DNA from: Lithobates sylvaticus
Lineage: Eukaryota > Chordata > Amphibia > Anura > Ranidae
Direction of reading: 5' to 3'
Length of the DNA stretch: 64,000 nucleotides
NCBI GenBank assembly: GCA_028564925.1
Contig: CM053029.1
Location: 609,931,486-609,995,485, forward strand
Below, piece by piece: positions 30,816-41,692 of the stretch. The position numbers and the translations under genes were made by a program. How positions within the stretch are numbered: position 1 is the first letter of the stretch; each line of letters starts with the position of its first letter. Below the pieces are notes generated by a model. The model was not told where the DNA came from, did no database searches, and saw only the letters and a list, made by a program, of their open reading frames with translations.

Positions 30816-31109
30816 CCCCAGGGGCCCCCGAGCAGTGCCGATCCGCCTACGCAGCTTGCGTAGTCCGCGTATAGGGCGGATCGGCTCTGGCAGTAGGGAA
30901 CCAGGCTGGGAAGACGCAAGTCTTCACCTCCTCATTCCCTTACTGAAGATGGCGGTGCCTCCACCTGAGAGCCGCGGGACGGGTCAGCTTCGGTGAGGAA
31001 ATTGTGGGCGCCCTGGACAGGTTAGTGTCCTAATATTAAAAGTCAGCCGCTACAGGATTTGTAGTGGCTGACTTAAAAAAATTTTTTTTTTGGTGGAACT
31101 CCGCTTTAA

Positions 31110-31328
31110 GGCTTTAGATCCACTTTCAAGGGGAGCAGTTTGGGGGGGGGAGTTGCTGTAAAAAAATTGTTCAACTGCACTGCACCTCCCCCAACTGCAA
31201 GTGTAATGGAGCCCTTACAGTAGTGTGCTGCCTCTCCCCTCCCCCCAGTACCTGGGCTCCCCCGATCCGCCCGGCACCCCAACATTGTGAGCTGTGTATG
31301 AACCCAGAAGCACTCTGGCTCTGAGTAT
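31110..31328. other. Unclassified stretch
   Basis: No repeat boundary or gene was identified. The last ~29 bases (AACCCAGAAGCACTCTGGCT and CTGAG) recur at 34343-34372 before another TAGACATG terminus. Confidence 0.3.
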
Positions 31329-34036
31329 TAGATATGTGCAATCCGTTTAGTTCCGAATTTGTTTTTTTAACGATTTATTCAGAAACTTCCAAATTTCTGA
31401 ATTTTTCAATTTCCGAATTCAAATTTTCCAATTTCGGAAACTTTCCAAATTTCGAATTTACGAAATTCCGAATTTACGAAATTCCGAATTTACGAAATTC
31501 CGAATTTGCGAAATTTCGGAAATTAGAAAATTCTGAAAATCCGAAAATAAGAATGAAAATGTGAACATTCAAAAGAATGAAAATCCAAAAATTCAAAAAT
31601 AACTAATAATAAATATTAAATTATAGGTATTGGAATTTCCCTTCAAATTTGGCTGTTTATTAACGTAAAGAATACGAATTTATCCGAAATAACGAATGCC
31701 GCATCTAAACGAATGGAACGTAATGAATTAATAATAATAAATAACAATAATAATAATAAAACCTTTTTATTATTATTATTAATTTGTTCCATTCCAATTG
31801 TTTAGATGCGGCATTCGTTATTTCGGATAATTCGTAACTTCGGATAAATTTGTATTTGTTACATTCACAAACAGCCACATTTGAAAGGAAATTCCAATAC
31901 CTATAATTTAATAGTTATTATTAGTTATTATTTCAAATTTTACCGATTTTCTTTCTTTTTTTCTGATTTTAAGAGAAAAGCCTTAAAGCAATTCGTTTAG
32001 TTCCGAATTTGTTTTTTTAACGATTAATTCAGAAAAATACAAATTTCCGAATTTTTCAATTTCCGAATTCAAATTTTCCAATTACCGAAACGTTCCAAAT
32101 TTCGAATTTACGAAATTCCGAATTTACGAAATTCCAAATTTACGAAATTCCAAATTTACGAATATCCGAATATTCAAATTTACGAAATTCCGAATTTACG
32201 AAATTCCGAATTTACGAAATTCCGAATTTACGAAATTCCGAATTTACGAAATTCCGAATTTACGAAATTCTGAATTTACGAATACCGAATTTACGAATTC
32301 CGAATTTTCTAATTTTTTTATTAAGAAATTTCGGAAATTTGGAAACTTCGGAAATTCAGAAATTGGAAAATTCGAAAATTCTAAATTTCAGAAGTTCGGA
32401 AATTCTAAATTTCAGAAGTTCGGAAATTCTACATTTCAGAAGTTCGGAAATTCTAAATTTCAGGAGTTCGGAAATTCAAGATTTCGGAAATTCAAAATTT
32501 CGGAAATTTGAAAATTCGGAAAATCCGAAAATAAGAATGAAAATGTGAAAATTCAAAAGAATGAAAATCCAAAAATTCAAAAATAACTAATAATAAATAT
32601 TAAATTATAGGTATTGGAATTTCCATTCAAATTTGGCTGTTTGTGAACGTAAAGAATACGAATTTATCCGAAATAACGAATGCCGCATCTAAACAAATGG
32701 AACGTAATGAATTAATAATAATAAATAACAATAATAATAATAAAACCTTTTTATTATTATTATTAATTTGTTCCATTCCAATTGTTTAGATGCGGCATTC
32801 GTTATTTCGGATAATTCGTAACTTCGGATAAATTTGTATTTGTTACATTCACAAACAGCCACATTTGAAAGGAAATTCCAATACCTATAATTTAATAGTT
32901 ATTATTAGTTATTCGAATTTTACTGATTTTCGTTCTTTTTTTCTGATTTTAAGAGAAAAGCCTTAAAGCAATTCGTTTAGTTCCGAATTAGTTTTTTTAA
33001 CGATTAATTCAGAAATTTACAAATTTCCGAATTTTTCAATTTCCGAATTCAGATTTTCCAATTTCCGAAACGTTCCAAATTCCGAAACGTTCCAAATTCC
33101 GAATTTACGAAATTCAGAATTTACGAAATTCAGAATTTACGAATACCGAATTTACGAATTCCGAATTTTCTAATTTTTTTATTAAGAAATTTCGGAAATT
33201 TGGAAACTTCGGAAATTTGGAAACTTCGGAAATTCAGAAATTGGAAAATTCGAAAATTCAAAATTTCAGAAGTTCGGAAATTCTAAATTTCAGAAGTTCG
33301 GAAATTCTACATTTCAGAAGTTCGGAAATTCTAAATTTCAGGAGTTCGGAAATTCAAGATTTCGGAAATTTGAAAATTCTGAAAATCCGAAAATAAGAAT
33401 GAAAATGTGAAAATTCAAAAGAATGAAAATCCAAAAATTCAAAAATAACTAATAATAAATATTAAATTATAGGTATTGGAATTTCCATTCAAATTTGGCT
33501 GTTTGTGAACGTAAAGAATACGAATTTATCCGAAATAACGAATGACGCATCTAAACAAATGGAACGTAATGAATTAATAATAATAAATAATAATAATAAA
33601 ACATTTTTATTAATTATTATTAATTTGTTCCATTCCATTTGTTTAGATGTGGCATTCGTAAATTCGGATAAATTTGTATTCGTTACGTTTACAAACAGCC
33701 ACATTTGAAAGGAAATTCCAATACCTATAATTTAATAGTTAGTTATTATTATTTATTATTTCGAATTTTACTGATTTTCCTTCTTTTTTTCCGATTTTCA
33801 AATTTTCGGATTTTCGAATTTTTGGATTTTCACATTTTTTTATTTCAGAATTTTTGAATTCCGAAAAACCGGAATTTGAAAATTCGGAAATTCGGAATTC
33901 GGAAATGTGAAAATTTGGAAAAATTTGAAAATCCAAATTTTTCGCATTTGCAAATTTTCGAATTTTAGAAAAAAAATTATGAAACGAAATGAAACGAAAA
34001 CCAAAACTAGCACATTTTTTGTCAGTGCACATGTCT
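31329..34036 (+). mobile_element. TAGACATG-type MITE with three tandem hairpin units (family C)
   Basis: It starts TAGATATGTGCAATCCG and ends AGTGCACATGTCTA, resembling the A family, but the flanks CTGAGTAT and GTTAACAC do not match, so no target duplication is visible. The interior is AATTCCGAATTTACG-type text. A block of about 0.97 kb starting AATTCGTTTAGTTCCGAATT repeats. Each of three units holds a long AT-rich inverted repeat (centres near 31757, 32720 and 33605) with GATGCGGCATTCGTTATTTC on both arms. Confidence 0.75.
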
Positions 34037-34183
34037 AGTTAACACAGCAAGACCAGGAGAAGGAGTGCAGTTGCTAAGAGTAACCAAGTACAAGTTCATA
34101 CCACAAAGCCACCAGTCATTAGGCGCGGTACCTGGTAAGGTGACAGGTCCTCCGGTAACATGGGGGGGTTAATGTACTGGCTC

Positions 34184-34833
34184 CAGGGCTGCTGTTAGAA
34201 ATCATGGGGGCCCCGTACAGCCTTCCTGACAGGGTCCCCCAAACCCCGCCTACACCCCCTTCCCCCCAGAGTGCAGTGGAACAGTGGCACTGACTTTTCT
34301 GACTTCTACCGCCTACGCCCCAAAAAATTTTTTTCCCTTGTAGGAACCCAGAAGCACTCTGGCTCTGAGCATTAGACATGTGCAATTCGTTTAGTTCCGA
34401 ATTAGTTTTTTTAACGATTAATTCAGAAATTTCCAAATTTCTGAATTTTTCAATTTCCGAATTCAAATTTTCCAATTTCGGAAACTTTCCAAATTCCGAA
34501 TTTACAAATATCCGAATTTATGAATATCCGATTTTTTTTATTTTTTAATTCAGAAATCTCGGAAATTTGGAAACTTCGAAAATTTGGAAACTTCGGAAAT
34601 TCGGAAATTGGAAAATTTGAAAATTCGAACTCGGAAATTCAAAATTTCAGAAGTTCGGAAATTCTAAATTTCAGAAGTTCGGAAATTCTAAATTTCAGAA
34701 GTTCGGAAATTCTAAATTTCAGAAGTTCGGAAATTCAAAATTTCAGAAGTTCGGAAATTCAAAATTCTTCTGCTTCCACCTCCGGGCCCCCTTGTTGACC
34801 CGATGGGGCCCGGGGAATGTAATTTAAGCCCTG
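34184..34833 (+). mobile_element. Possible hAT (CAGGGCTGCTG end) containing a family C fragment
   Basis: CAGGGCTGCTGTTAGAAATC opens the unit and ATTTAAGCCCTG closes it, with inner GGGGCCCC and GGGGCCCG text near the two ends. No 8-bp duplication was found, so the boundaries are less secure. From 34373 to about 34775 the interior is a TAGACATGTGCAATTCG fragment of family C together with a short piece of its flank. Confidence 0.55.
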
Positions 34834-34928
34834 GTAAGTAGGAGGAGTGGGGGCGTGGTCTAGTAAAATCCACCCCCCTCTGTTTAGCTGATGGGTCCTG
34901 GGCCCAGTACAAGAGGATCGGTTGTAAT

Positions 34929-35609
34929 TAGGGTTGCCAACTTCTCTTCAAGCCAAACCCGAAGACTTTAGCTGCACACATCACATTTTTTTTAAGGGGG
35001 AACACTGTGGACTGTGGTGTAAAGAGGAACTCTGATAATGTAAGGGTGGGTTCCTGATCACCAAACCTCCCACTTATATCAGAGTTCTCAGCATTCCCCC
35101 CATAAATCAGGGTCTATAGGGCACCCCTTACATCAGAGTCCCTCTTACCTTCATGTATTCACTTGCTTGTAGGCAAGGGAGAGAGAAGGGAGGGTGGGGG
35201 GCAGACTTCAGTCACACACATTGGATGGTGAGCTCACTCACCCGAGGATGGAGGCTCAGGTATCGACACCTTTCATCCACGATGTATCTGCCGGTTGCTG
35301 AACTTCAGATTTCCAGCCCACACATCCTTTTCCTGAGCACCAGAAGACCAGGGATTGGAGTGTGGGTGGGCAGACAGAGGGGTAGGGGTGGGAGGAGAAG
35401 GAGCAGACCAAACCCTCTCTCCTCTCCTGACTATGTATGGGGAAGGGTTCTGTGCTCACCACCATGCACTCAGCGGTTGTGGTCCTCGGGTACTTGGGGA
35501 ACCAGATTTCATTATGAATACTGTGTCCGGGTTTCAGGAGGTCTGAAACCCGGACACACAATTCAAAACCCGAACTGTCTGGGTGAATCCCAGACAGGTG
35601 GCAACCCTA
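34929..35609 (+). mobile_element. hAT element with TAGGGTTGCCAAC ends
   Basis: It begins TAGGGTTGCCAAC and ends GTGGCAACCCTA, with a perfect 8-bp duplication GTTGTAAT at 34921-34928 and 35610-35617. It is 681 bp and non-coding. A right-end fragment of a relative lies near 42215-42316. Near the right end, CCCGGACACA and its inverse form a small hairpin. Confidence 0.9.
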
Positions 35610-35864
35610 GTTGTAATGTTTTATCAGTGGCCCTGACAGGCTTCCTCTCTAGTATCCAATAGCAACCAGATCTGAACCTGCGTTACAGAGATCTATGGCC
35701 TGGTCACAAGGTACAGAAAGGAAGGAGTTAAAGAGCACGCATGAGGTCCTCGCTATGTGCTTGGCGGGACCCCATTCTGGTACTAGGAGGTAAGAAACAG
35801 AGGTACGCTGGACTGGTGCAGTGGGTGCAGGATCATGACGTCGTTCCTAACGCCAACATGCACT

Positions 35865-36239
35865 ATATTACCAAAAATATTGGGACACCTGAATTTACAC
35901 TCACATGAACTTTAGTGGCATCCCAGTCTTAGTCCGTAGGGTTCAATATTGAGTTGGCCCCGCCCTTTGCAGCTATAACAGCTTCAACTCTTCTGGGAAG
36001 GCCGTCCACAAGGTTTAGGAAGGTGTCTATGGGAATGCTTGACCATTCTTCCAGAAGCACATTTGTGAGGTCAGGCACTGATGTTGGATGAAAAGGCCTG
36101 GCTCGCAATCTCCACTCTTATTCATCCCAAAGGTGTTCTATTGGGTTGAGGTCAGGACTCTGTGTAGGCCAGTCAAGTTCCTCCGCCCCAAACTCGCTCA
36201 TCCATGTCTTTATGGACCTTGCTTTGTGCATTGGTGTCT
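35865..36239 (-). mobile_element. Tc1 3'-end fragment
   Basis: TATATTACCAAAAATATTGG at the start is the terminal repeat of the Tc1 family seen at 14514-16622, followed by the complement of its transposase C terminus (NPIEHLW region). It stops where the 32-bp minisatellite begins, so its inner end is lost. A CAGCTATAACAGCTTCAACT segment is shared with the other copies. Confidence 0.8.
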
Positions 36240-37175
36240 GTGGCAGGAATAGTGCCCCATCATTGGTGTCAGTGGGGGGAATAGTGCCGCATCATTGGTG
36301 TCAGTGGGGGGAATAATGTTGCATCATTGGTGTCAGTGGGAAATAGTGCCCCATCATTGGTATCAGTGTGAGGAATAGTCCCCATCATTGGTGTCAGTGG
36401 GAGGAATAGTGTCCCATCATTGGTGTCAGTGGGAGGAATATGCCCCATCATTAGTGTCAGTGGGAGGAATAGTGCCCCATCATTGGTATCAGTGAGAGGA
36501 ATAGTACCCCATCAATGGAATCAGTGGGAGGAATAGTGCCCCATCATTGGTATCAGTGGAAGGAATAGTGCCCCATCATTGGTATCAGTGGGAGGAATAG
36601 TGCCCCATCATTGGTATCAGGAGGAATAGTGTCCCATCATTGGTATCAGTGGGAGGAATAATGCCCCATCATTGGTATCAGTGGGGGGAATAGTGCCCAT
36701 CATTGGTATCAGTGGGAGGAATAGTGCCCCATCATTGGTGTCAGTGGGAGGAATAGTGTCCCATCATTGGTATTAGTGGGGGGAATAGTGCCCCATCATT
36801 GGTGTCAGTGGGGCGAATAGTGCCCCATCATTGGTATCAGTGGGGGGGGAATAGTGTCCCCTCATTGGTATCAGTGGGGGAATAGTGCCCCATCATTGGT
36901 ATCAGTGGGGGGAATAGTGCCCCATCATTGGTATCAGTGGGGGGAATAGTGTCCCATCATTGGTATCAGTGGGGGGAATAGTGTCCCATCATTGGTGTCA
37001 GTGGGGGCGAATAGTGCCCCATCATTGGTATCAGTGGGGGGGAATAGTGTCCCATCATTGGTGTCAGTGGGGGGAATAGTGCCCCATCATTGGTATCAGT
37101 GGGGGGAATAGTGTCCCATCATTGGTATCAGTGGGGGGAATAGTGCCCCATCATTGGTGTCAGTGGGGGGAAGAG
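36240..37175. repeat. 32-bp minisatellite
   Basis: Around 30 units of ATCATTGGTATCAGTGGGGG plus GAATAGTGCCCC. TAT/TGT and GTGCC/GTGTC variants are interspersed. It is directly attached to the Tc1 fragment and is not coding. Confidence 0.93.
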
Positions 37176-37958
37176 GGTCCTATTGGTGTCAATGTCAGGG
37201 ACCATTCGCCACTGTTGCCCCACTGCTGCTTACAGTGGGGGCAATAATGCCCCAAGGACCAGATAGAATCAAGCACAGGGCCCCATGTGTTTGGAGACCT
37301 CGGGTCTAGATCTGATGATTGTAATATTTCTATATGGTGTATTTTAATAGGAATTCTAATGAAATTTTTATTTTATAAATATGTATTTTATATTAATTGA
37401 ATGACTTCATGGGGGACATAATTCAGTCCCCGGTCTCTATATTCTGCTTGTATAATTCATTTCAGTGTTTTTGTTTCCCACAATAAAGATTTGATGGACA
37501 TTTTGTACAATTATTGGGCAACATAAATTGCAGCTCCCATCTTTATTTCTTCTACAGGACATCAGAGAATATCAGATCTTCCGGGTTTTGGTCATTTTGT
37601 AGCCAATTAGACAGATTGTAGCAAGTGTGTGAAAAATGACAAAATGACTTTAGAGGAGAAGAGGCAGTAAATGTTTCCAAATGTTTAATCTTCAGATTGA
37701 TAAAGAATATCATTTCAATTCCAGACTTCACACTTTACAAAGAGCCCTGTAGATGGCAGCATCCTCCCAGGAATGAAGCGCTGATTCCTCTCAGTGACCA
37801 GCAGGGGGCGATGGACAGCAGAGAACATATATGAGAAGTCATCCTCTGTAGACACTTGGAATTCACTCTATTTATCAATGTTTTCACCCAAGATTTACAC
37901 AACTTTTACCCACAATTCATAAAATTTACAAAATAATTAATTAGAAAATGTGTGAATT
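37176..37958. other. Low-repeat stretch with a CTCF-like motif
   Basis: Nearly 800 bp without a recognised element. An AATAAAG occurs at about 37484 but there is no gene in front of it that I can support. The sequence TGACCAGCAGGGGGCGATGG at 37795-37814 is described separately. Confidence 0.35.
37795..37814 (+). promoter_or_regulatory. CTCF-like motif
   Basis: TGACCAGCAGGGGGCGATGG fits the CTCF core (CCAGCAGGGGGCG). It is in non-repetitive sequence, which makes it a better candidate for a conserved site than the MITE-borne ones. Binding is not demonstrated. Confidence 0.5.
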
Positions 37959-37962
37959 TTAA

Positions 37963-39160
37963 CCACTTCAATACCGGGGGGCACTTATACACCTTCCTGC
38001 CCAGGCCAACTTTCAGCTTTCAGCGCTGTCGCAATTCGAATGACAATGCCATGCTACACTAGACATGTGCACAATAGAAAAAATTAGTTTATTTTCGTTT
38101 CGTTTCTTTCATTTCCGTTGATTCGTAACGATTCGTAAATTCGTAAGAGTTATTTTTTCGTTGATTCGTTTTTCCGTTAGTTTAATTTTCGTTTATTCGA
38201 AATTCGGACGCATTCGTATTTTCGTAGATTTAGTTACATTCGTACTTTCGTTAGATTGATTTATTCGTACTTTCGTAACATTGTTTTCGTAGATTCGTAA
38301 TCGGAGCATAATTCATAATTTTATGTAATGTGTATGCTATTATTACATTGTAAGAGACACGGAAAATTACGAATCAAAAAAAAAAGTTACGAATGTACGA
38401 ATTTTTTCGTTCGATCCATTCGAAGCACATTAAGCAGCGCCATTGTAAGAGACACGGAAAATTACGAATCGCGAAAAATAAAAAAAGTTACGAATGTACG
38501 AATTTTTTCGTTCAATCCATTCGAAGCACGTTAAGCAGCGCCATTGTAATAGACACGGAAAATTACCAATTCAACAAAAAAAAAAGTTACGAATGTACGA
38601 ATTTTTTCGTTCATTTTGATTTTCGTTGTTCCTGTTTTCGTTTTTCGGATTTTCTTCTTTCGTAGATTCGTTGTTTCTAATTTGGTTATTTCGGATTTTC
38701 GTTGTTTTTCGTATTCGTTCGATTCGATAATTCGTTATTCGTTAAAATTTTTAGCGAATCGTTTTTTAACGAAAAAAAACAAAAACAAAACTAATTGCAC
38801 ATGTCTATGCTACACTGTACCCATTTTTTTTTTATCATTTTGTTCCCACAAATAGAGCTTTCTCTTGGTGGTATTTGATCACCACTGCGATTTTTTTATA
38901 ATTTTTTTTGTTTGTTTTTTGTGCAAAAAATAAAAAAAGACCGGAAATTTTGGAAAAAAAAAAGGATTTCTTTGTTTCTGTAAACAATTTTTGTAAATAA
39001 GTAAGTTTTCTTCTTCAATGACGGGCACTGATGAGGCGGCACTGATGGGCACCGATGAGATCGCAACCAAAACTATTTCTTTTCATAGCTTGTTATAACA
39101 TTTTGCAAACAGGTCATTTTTCTCTTTCACTGATGGGCACTGATGAGGCGGCACTGATGT
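37963..39160 (+). mobile_element. TTAA MITE, family B (left part), split by a hAT MITE
   Basis: TTAA (37959-37962) is followed by CCACTTCAATACCGG, then TTCCTGCCCAGGCCAA and TTTCAGCGCTGTCGCA. The copy is interrupted at 38060-38807 and resumes with TGTACCC and the CCACAAATAGAGCTTTC block. Only a few GGCACTGATG units exist before the sequence changes near 39160. The right end was not found. Confidence 0.75.
38060..38807 (+). mobile_element. hAT-type MITE, TAGACATGTGCA family (A3)
   Basis: Perfect 8-bp duplication TGCTACAC at 38052-38059 and 38808-38815; ends TAGACATGTGCAC and TGCACATGTCTA. The module CATTCGAAGCAC(A/G)TTAAGCA occurs twice. It is nested in the family B MITE. Confidence 0.92.
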
Positions 39161-39386
39161 TGGTATTTTTCTTTAATGGTTAATTTAAAAAAAAAAATGC
39201 CAAAGCTCAAAAAATTCATTAAAAACACACAAGGGCGTACAAATACCCAAAAAAACACTCAAAAAAGCATTGTTCATTAAGTAAATAATTTTGTTTCCTC
39301 ATATTCATTATGTTAGAATGATTTGTTTTCTGAATTGGTTTTGTATATTCATTATTTTTAAATCGAGAGAAAATTCAAAATGTGAT

Positions 39387-39588
39387 TCAATTTTCGGAAG
39401 ACAGCTATATTCATTTTATTTTATTCTATTTTCTCTATTCTATTCCTTTATTTTATATTTTGTTCTATTCTATTCTATTCCTTTATTTTATATTTTGTTC
39501 TATTCTATTTCTTTATTTTTCATTATATTCTGTTTTATTCTATCTATTCTTTTATATTGTATTCTATTATTTTCTATTCTTTTCTATT
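39387..39588. repeat. TTCTA/TTTTA microsatellite-like tract
   Basis: Imperfect pentanucleotide-type repeats (TTCTATTCTATTCC, TTTATTTTATATTTTG) run for about 200 bp. Short hydrophobic open frames across it are artefacts. Confidence 0.85.
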
Positions 39589-39986
39589 CAGTGGCATAGC
39601 AGGGGGGGGGGGGGGGGGGCGGTCCGCCCCGGGTGACACGCATTGGGGGGCGTCAGGCACTGCCCAGGGACCCCAGGTGCATGTGGGGCCCCTGCACTTT
39701 CCCTGTCATCACAGCTTTGTAAATAGTTGATCAGATCAGCAGAGAGGCCATCGGTGTGGGGGAGGCTGTCTGTAACTCCCCCCTGTCATCTCATCAAGTT
39801 AGGCTGTCCCTCAGGGATGTTCACTATCTCCCGGGGCAGCTGGAGTTGGTGGGCGGGGTCAGGGTGGGGCTGCCTCCTCCACTCCTCCTACAGACTCCTC
39901 CCCTCAGGCTGTCCTTCTCCCACAGCTAAAGAAGAAAGAGGAGGAGAGACCACAGCAGCCCCCGGAATCTTCTGACATGGTCTAAG
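39589..39986 (+). mobile_element. Left end of a hAT-like element (CAGTGGCATAGC)
   Basis: CAGTGGCATAGC followed by a long G run and GGTCCGCCCCGGGTGACACG resembles the left end of a widespread hAT group that I recall from frogs and fishes. No right end was found. It may have been truncated, or the X2 insertion at 39987 may mark its edge. Confidence 0.5.
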
Positions 39987-40839
39987 CAGGGCTCAAGTCC
40001 TGCGGGAACGCATGGAAACGGAGTTCCTGTACTTTTTCCACAACAGGAACTCAGTTCCTGTTAGCAGCCGTGTCCTGCAAGACTTTGAAGTATGCAAGCT
40101 GTGTGGCAGGTGCTATACCAGCAGCCTCCGACACAGCTCACAATAGTAAGTGCCGCACACCTGACCATTCAGGCATTGCCAGTAGGGGGCCCCATGACAG
40201 CTTCCGCTTCGATCTACCTGTCAATCACAGCTAGCTGACAGGTAGATCAGGTCCCTGCTGCTAGGAGATTGTATTTAGTCAGACCTCTCGTGATGCGCTC
40301 CTCCCCGCCGGCCCCTCATGATTTTCTGTCTCCTCACCCCCCCCCCCCCCCCAGTCTCCTGCATACTTGCTCTGTGTGTCCCGCTGAATCCCCCCCTCCT
40401 CTATCTTCAGTGCCATATGATGAGAGAACCCAGAGGAGGAGCACAGCTATTCTGCTCACTGCTTCTGTCCAGATAATATGCAGTTCATTTATGACCTTTC
40501 CGTTAAACCCTGTGTTATCCAAACTCTGTTCAATCACCACATAAACACTTTATGTACAAAATAAAATTCCCCAATAAAGATCAGAACATGATGATCACAT
40601 TACATGGAAGCACAATTGTATGAATGCTGATTATTCAGAGAATTACCGTATTTATGTTTATTGAGGATTGTTTTTTTTATGTACTAACAGTTAGGCCTCA
40701 TACACACAATACGAAAATTGGATGAAAAATACCACTTTTGAAGCGTTCGTGCATATGAGCGTATCATTTTTTTTCTTTGGCGGGGGAGGGGATCTTGGGT
40801 GGGAGTTCCCACACTTTTTTCCCCAGGACTTGACCCCTG
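39987..40839 (-). mobile_element. hAT element with CAGGGCTCAAG-type ends (copy X2)
   Basis: Inverted relative of X1. It begins CAGGGCTCAAGTCCTGC and ends CCAGGACTTGACCCCTG with a perfect 8-bp duplication GGTCTAAG (39979-39986 and 40840-40847). It lacks the nested Y1 element, so it shows the empty-site structure of X1. Confidence 0.92.
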
Positions 40840-40922
40840 GGTCTAAGTGACGGCAAAGCACGCTGTCACTACATGCAGACCTAAACTGTCTCTATATACC
40901 ACCCTAACCTGTCTCTATATAC

Positions 40923-41692
40923 CCATAGCTCCCAACTGTCCCTGATTTGGAGCAATGTCCCTCTGTCCCTCTTCCCCCCTCATTTGTCCCTCATTTTGGT
41001 CGGATCTATATAGTTGTATATGAAATGCACTTTTTAATCTTTCAAAAAGTGTTTCCCAGAGCTAAACCTTTCATCTGATTTCTAAATTGCTGCATTAATA
41101 CATTTTAAAAGCCAATATAAAGGAATAGTAATGGTGAAAAAAAAAAAAAAGCCCTTGTGGATTTAATTAAAGCTGTGTGTCAGCTTAAAAAAAAAAATTT
41201 AAAAGTCAGCAGCTAAAAAAAAAAGTTGCTGCTGACTTTTAATAAGTACACTTACCCTCCCAGGGCGCCCGCGATGCTGTTCGTGGAGGCCGAGATGTCC
41301 CCTCGGCGCTCCGGTCCCAGCGCCGCCATCCTCAGTAAGGGAAACGGCTTTGCGCGGCCTACTGCGCATGCGCGAGTGGGATTTGTGAATGGGGAACGCA
41401 ATGTGTTGTGGGACACAGTTCCCATTCCATAGAAGACGGAAGGAGAGAAGATCACCGCGGAGCTGGAGGAGGCAGATTAGGACAATCTGCCTAGCAACAG
41501 CCATTTCTGGTAAGTAAAAAAAAAAAATTTTTTTTTTTTTCATTTGAAATTTTTACTAACATTTTTAAAAGTTTTTGTTTTCAGGATGTCCCACCACTTT
41601 TTGGGTTAATTCTCTTTTAAGGGGGTGTGTCCTATGCCTACATACGTTTGTTAGGTGTCCCTCATTCCCATCCCAAAATGTTGGGAGGTATG
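40923..41692. mobile_element. hAT-like element (CATAGCTCCCAAC ends) with a nested TTAA MITE
   Basis: The left end CCATAGCTCCCAACTGTCCC and right end ATGTTGGGAGGTATG are inverted repeats, and TATATAC lies on both sides, which I read as a degenerate 8-bp duplication in the minisatellite. The interior between 41189 and 41616 is a second element. Confidence 0.7.
41189..41616 (+). mobile_element. TTAA MITE, R family relative (R3)
   Basis: The region lies between TTAA at 41185-41188 and TTAA at 41617-41620 and shares AAAAGTCAGC, TACACTTACC, CGCCGCCATC and CCTACTGCGCATGCGC with R2 at 52207. The terminal sequences have diverged (TTGGGTTAATTCTCT instead of GGTGGAATTCCGCT). It is non-coding. Confidence 0.65.

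Larger units (their letters stand above)
27428..30889. mobile_element. 3.5-kb hAT element carrying two minisatellites
   Basis: The ends CAGTGCCAATCC and GGATCGGCTCTG are imperfect inverted repeats, and GCAGTAGG is duplicated at 27420-27427 and 30890-30897. No transposase can be seen. The interior consists of a C-rich minisatellite, about 370 bp of mixed sequence (28690-29060), a G-rich minisatellite, and a GC-rich 76-bp palindrome near the right end. Confidence 0.85.
27171..31105 (+). mobile_element. piggyBac-type MITE, AGCGGAGTTCCACC family (R1), split by a hAT
   Basis: The ends AGCGGAGTTCCACCC and GGTGGAACTCCGCT are inverted repeats lying directly inside TTAA at 27167-27170 and 31106-31109. 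Removing the hAT at 27428-30889 with its 8-bp duplication leaves about 465 bp, nearly the same length as the intact copy at 52207-52679. The family carries a CTACTGCGCATGCGC-type block and AAAAGTCAGC near one end. Confidence 0.9.

Noticed and set aside
34184-34833. 8-bp target duplication for the CAGGGCTGCTG element
   Set aside because: CTGGTAAG occurs near both sides, but the left copy is 47 bp away from the terminus and the right copy overlaps the terminus, so I do not count it.
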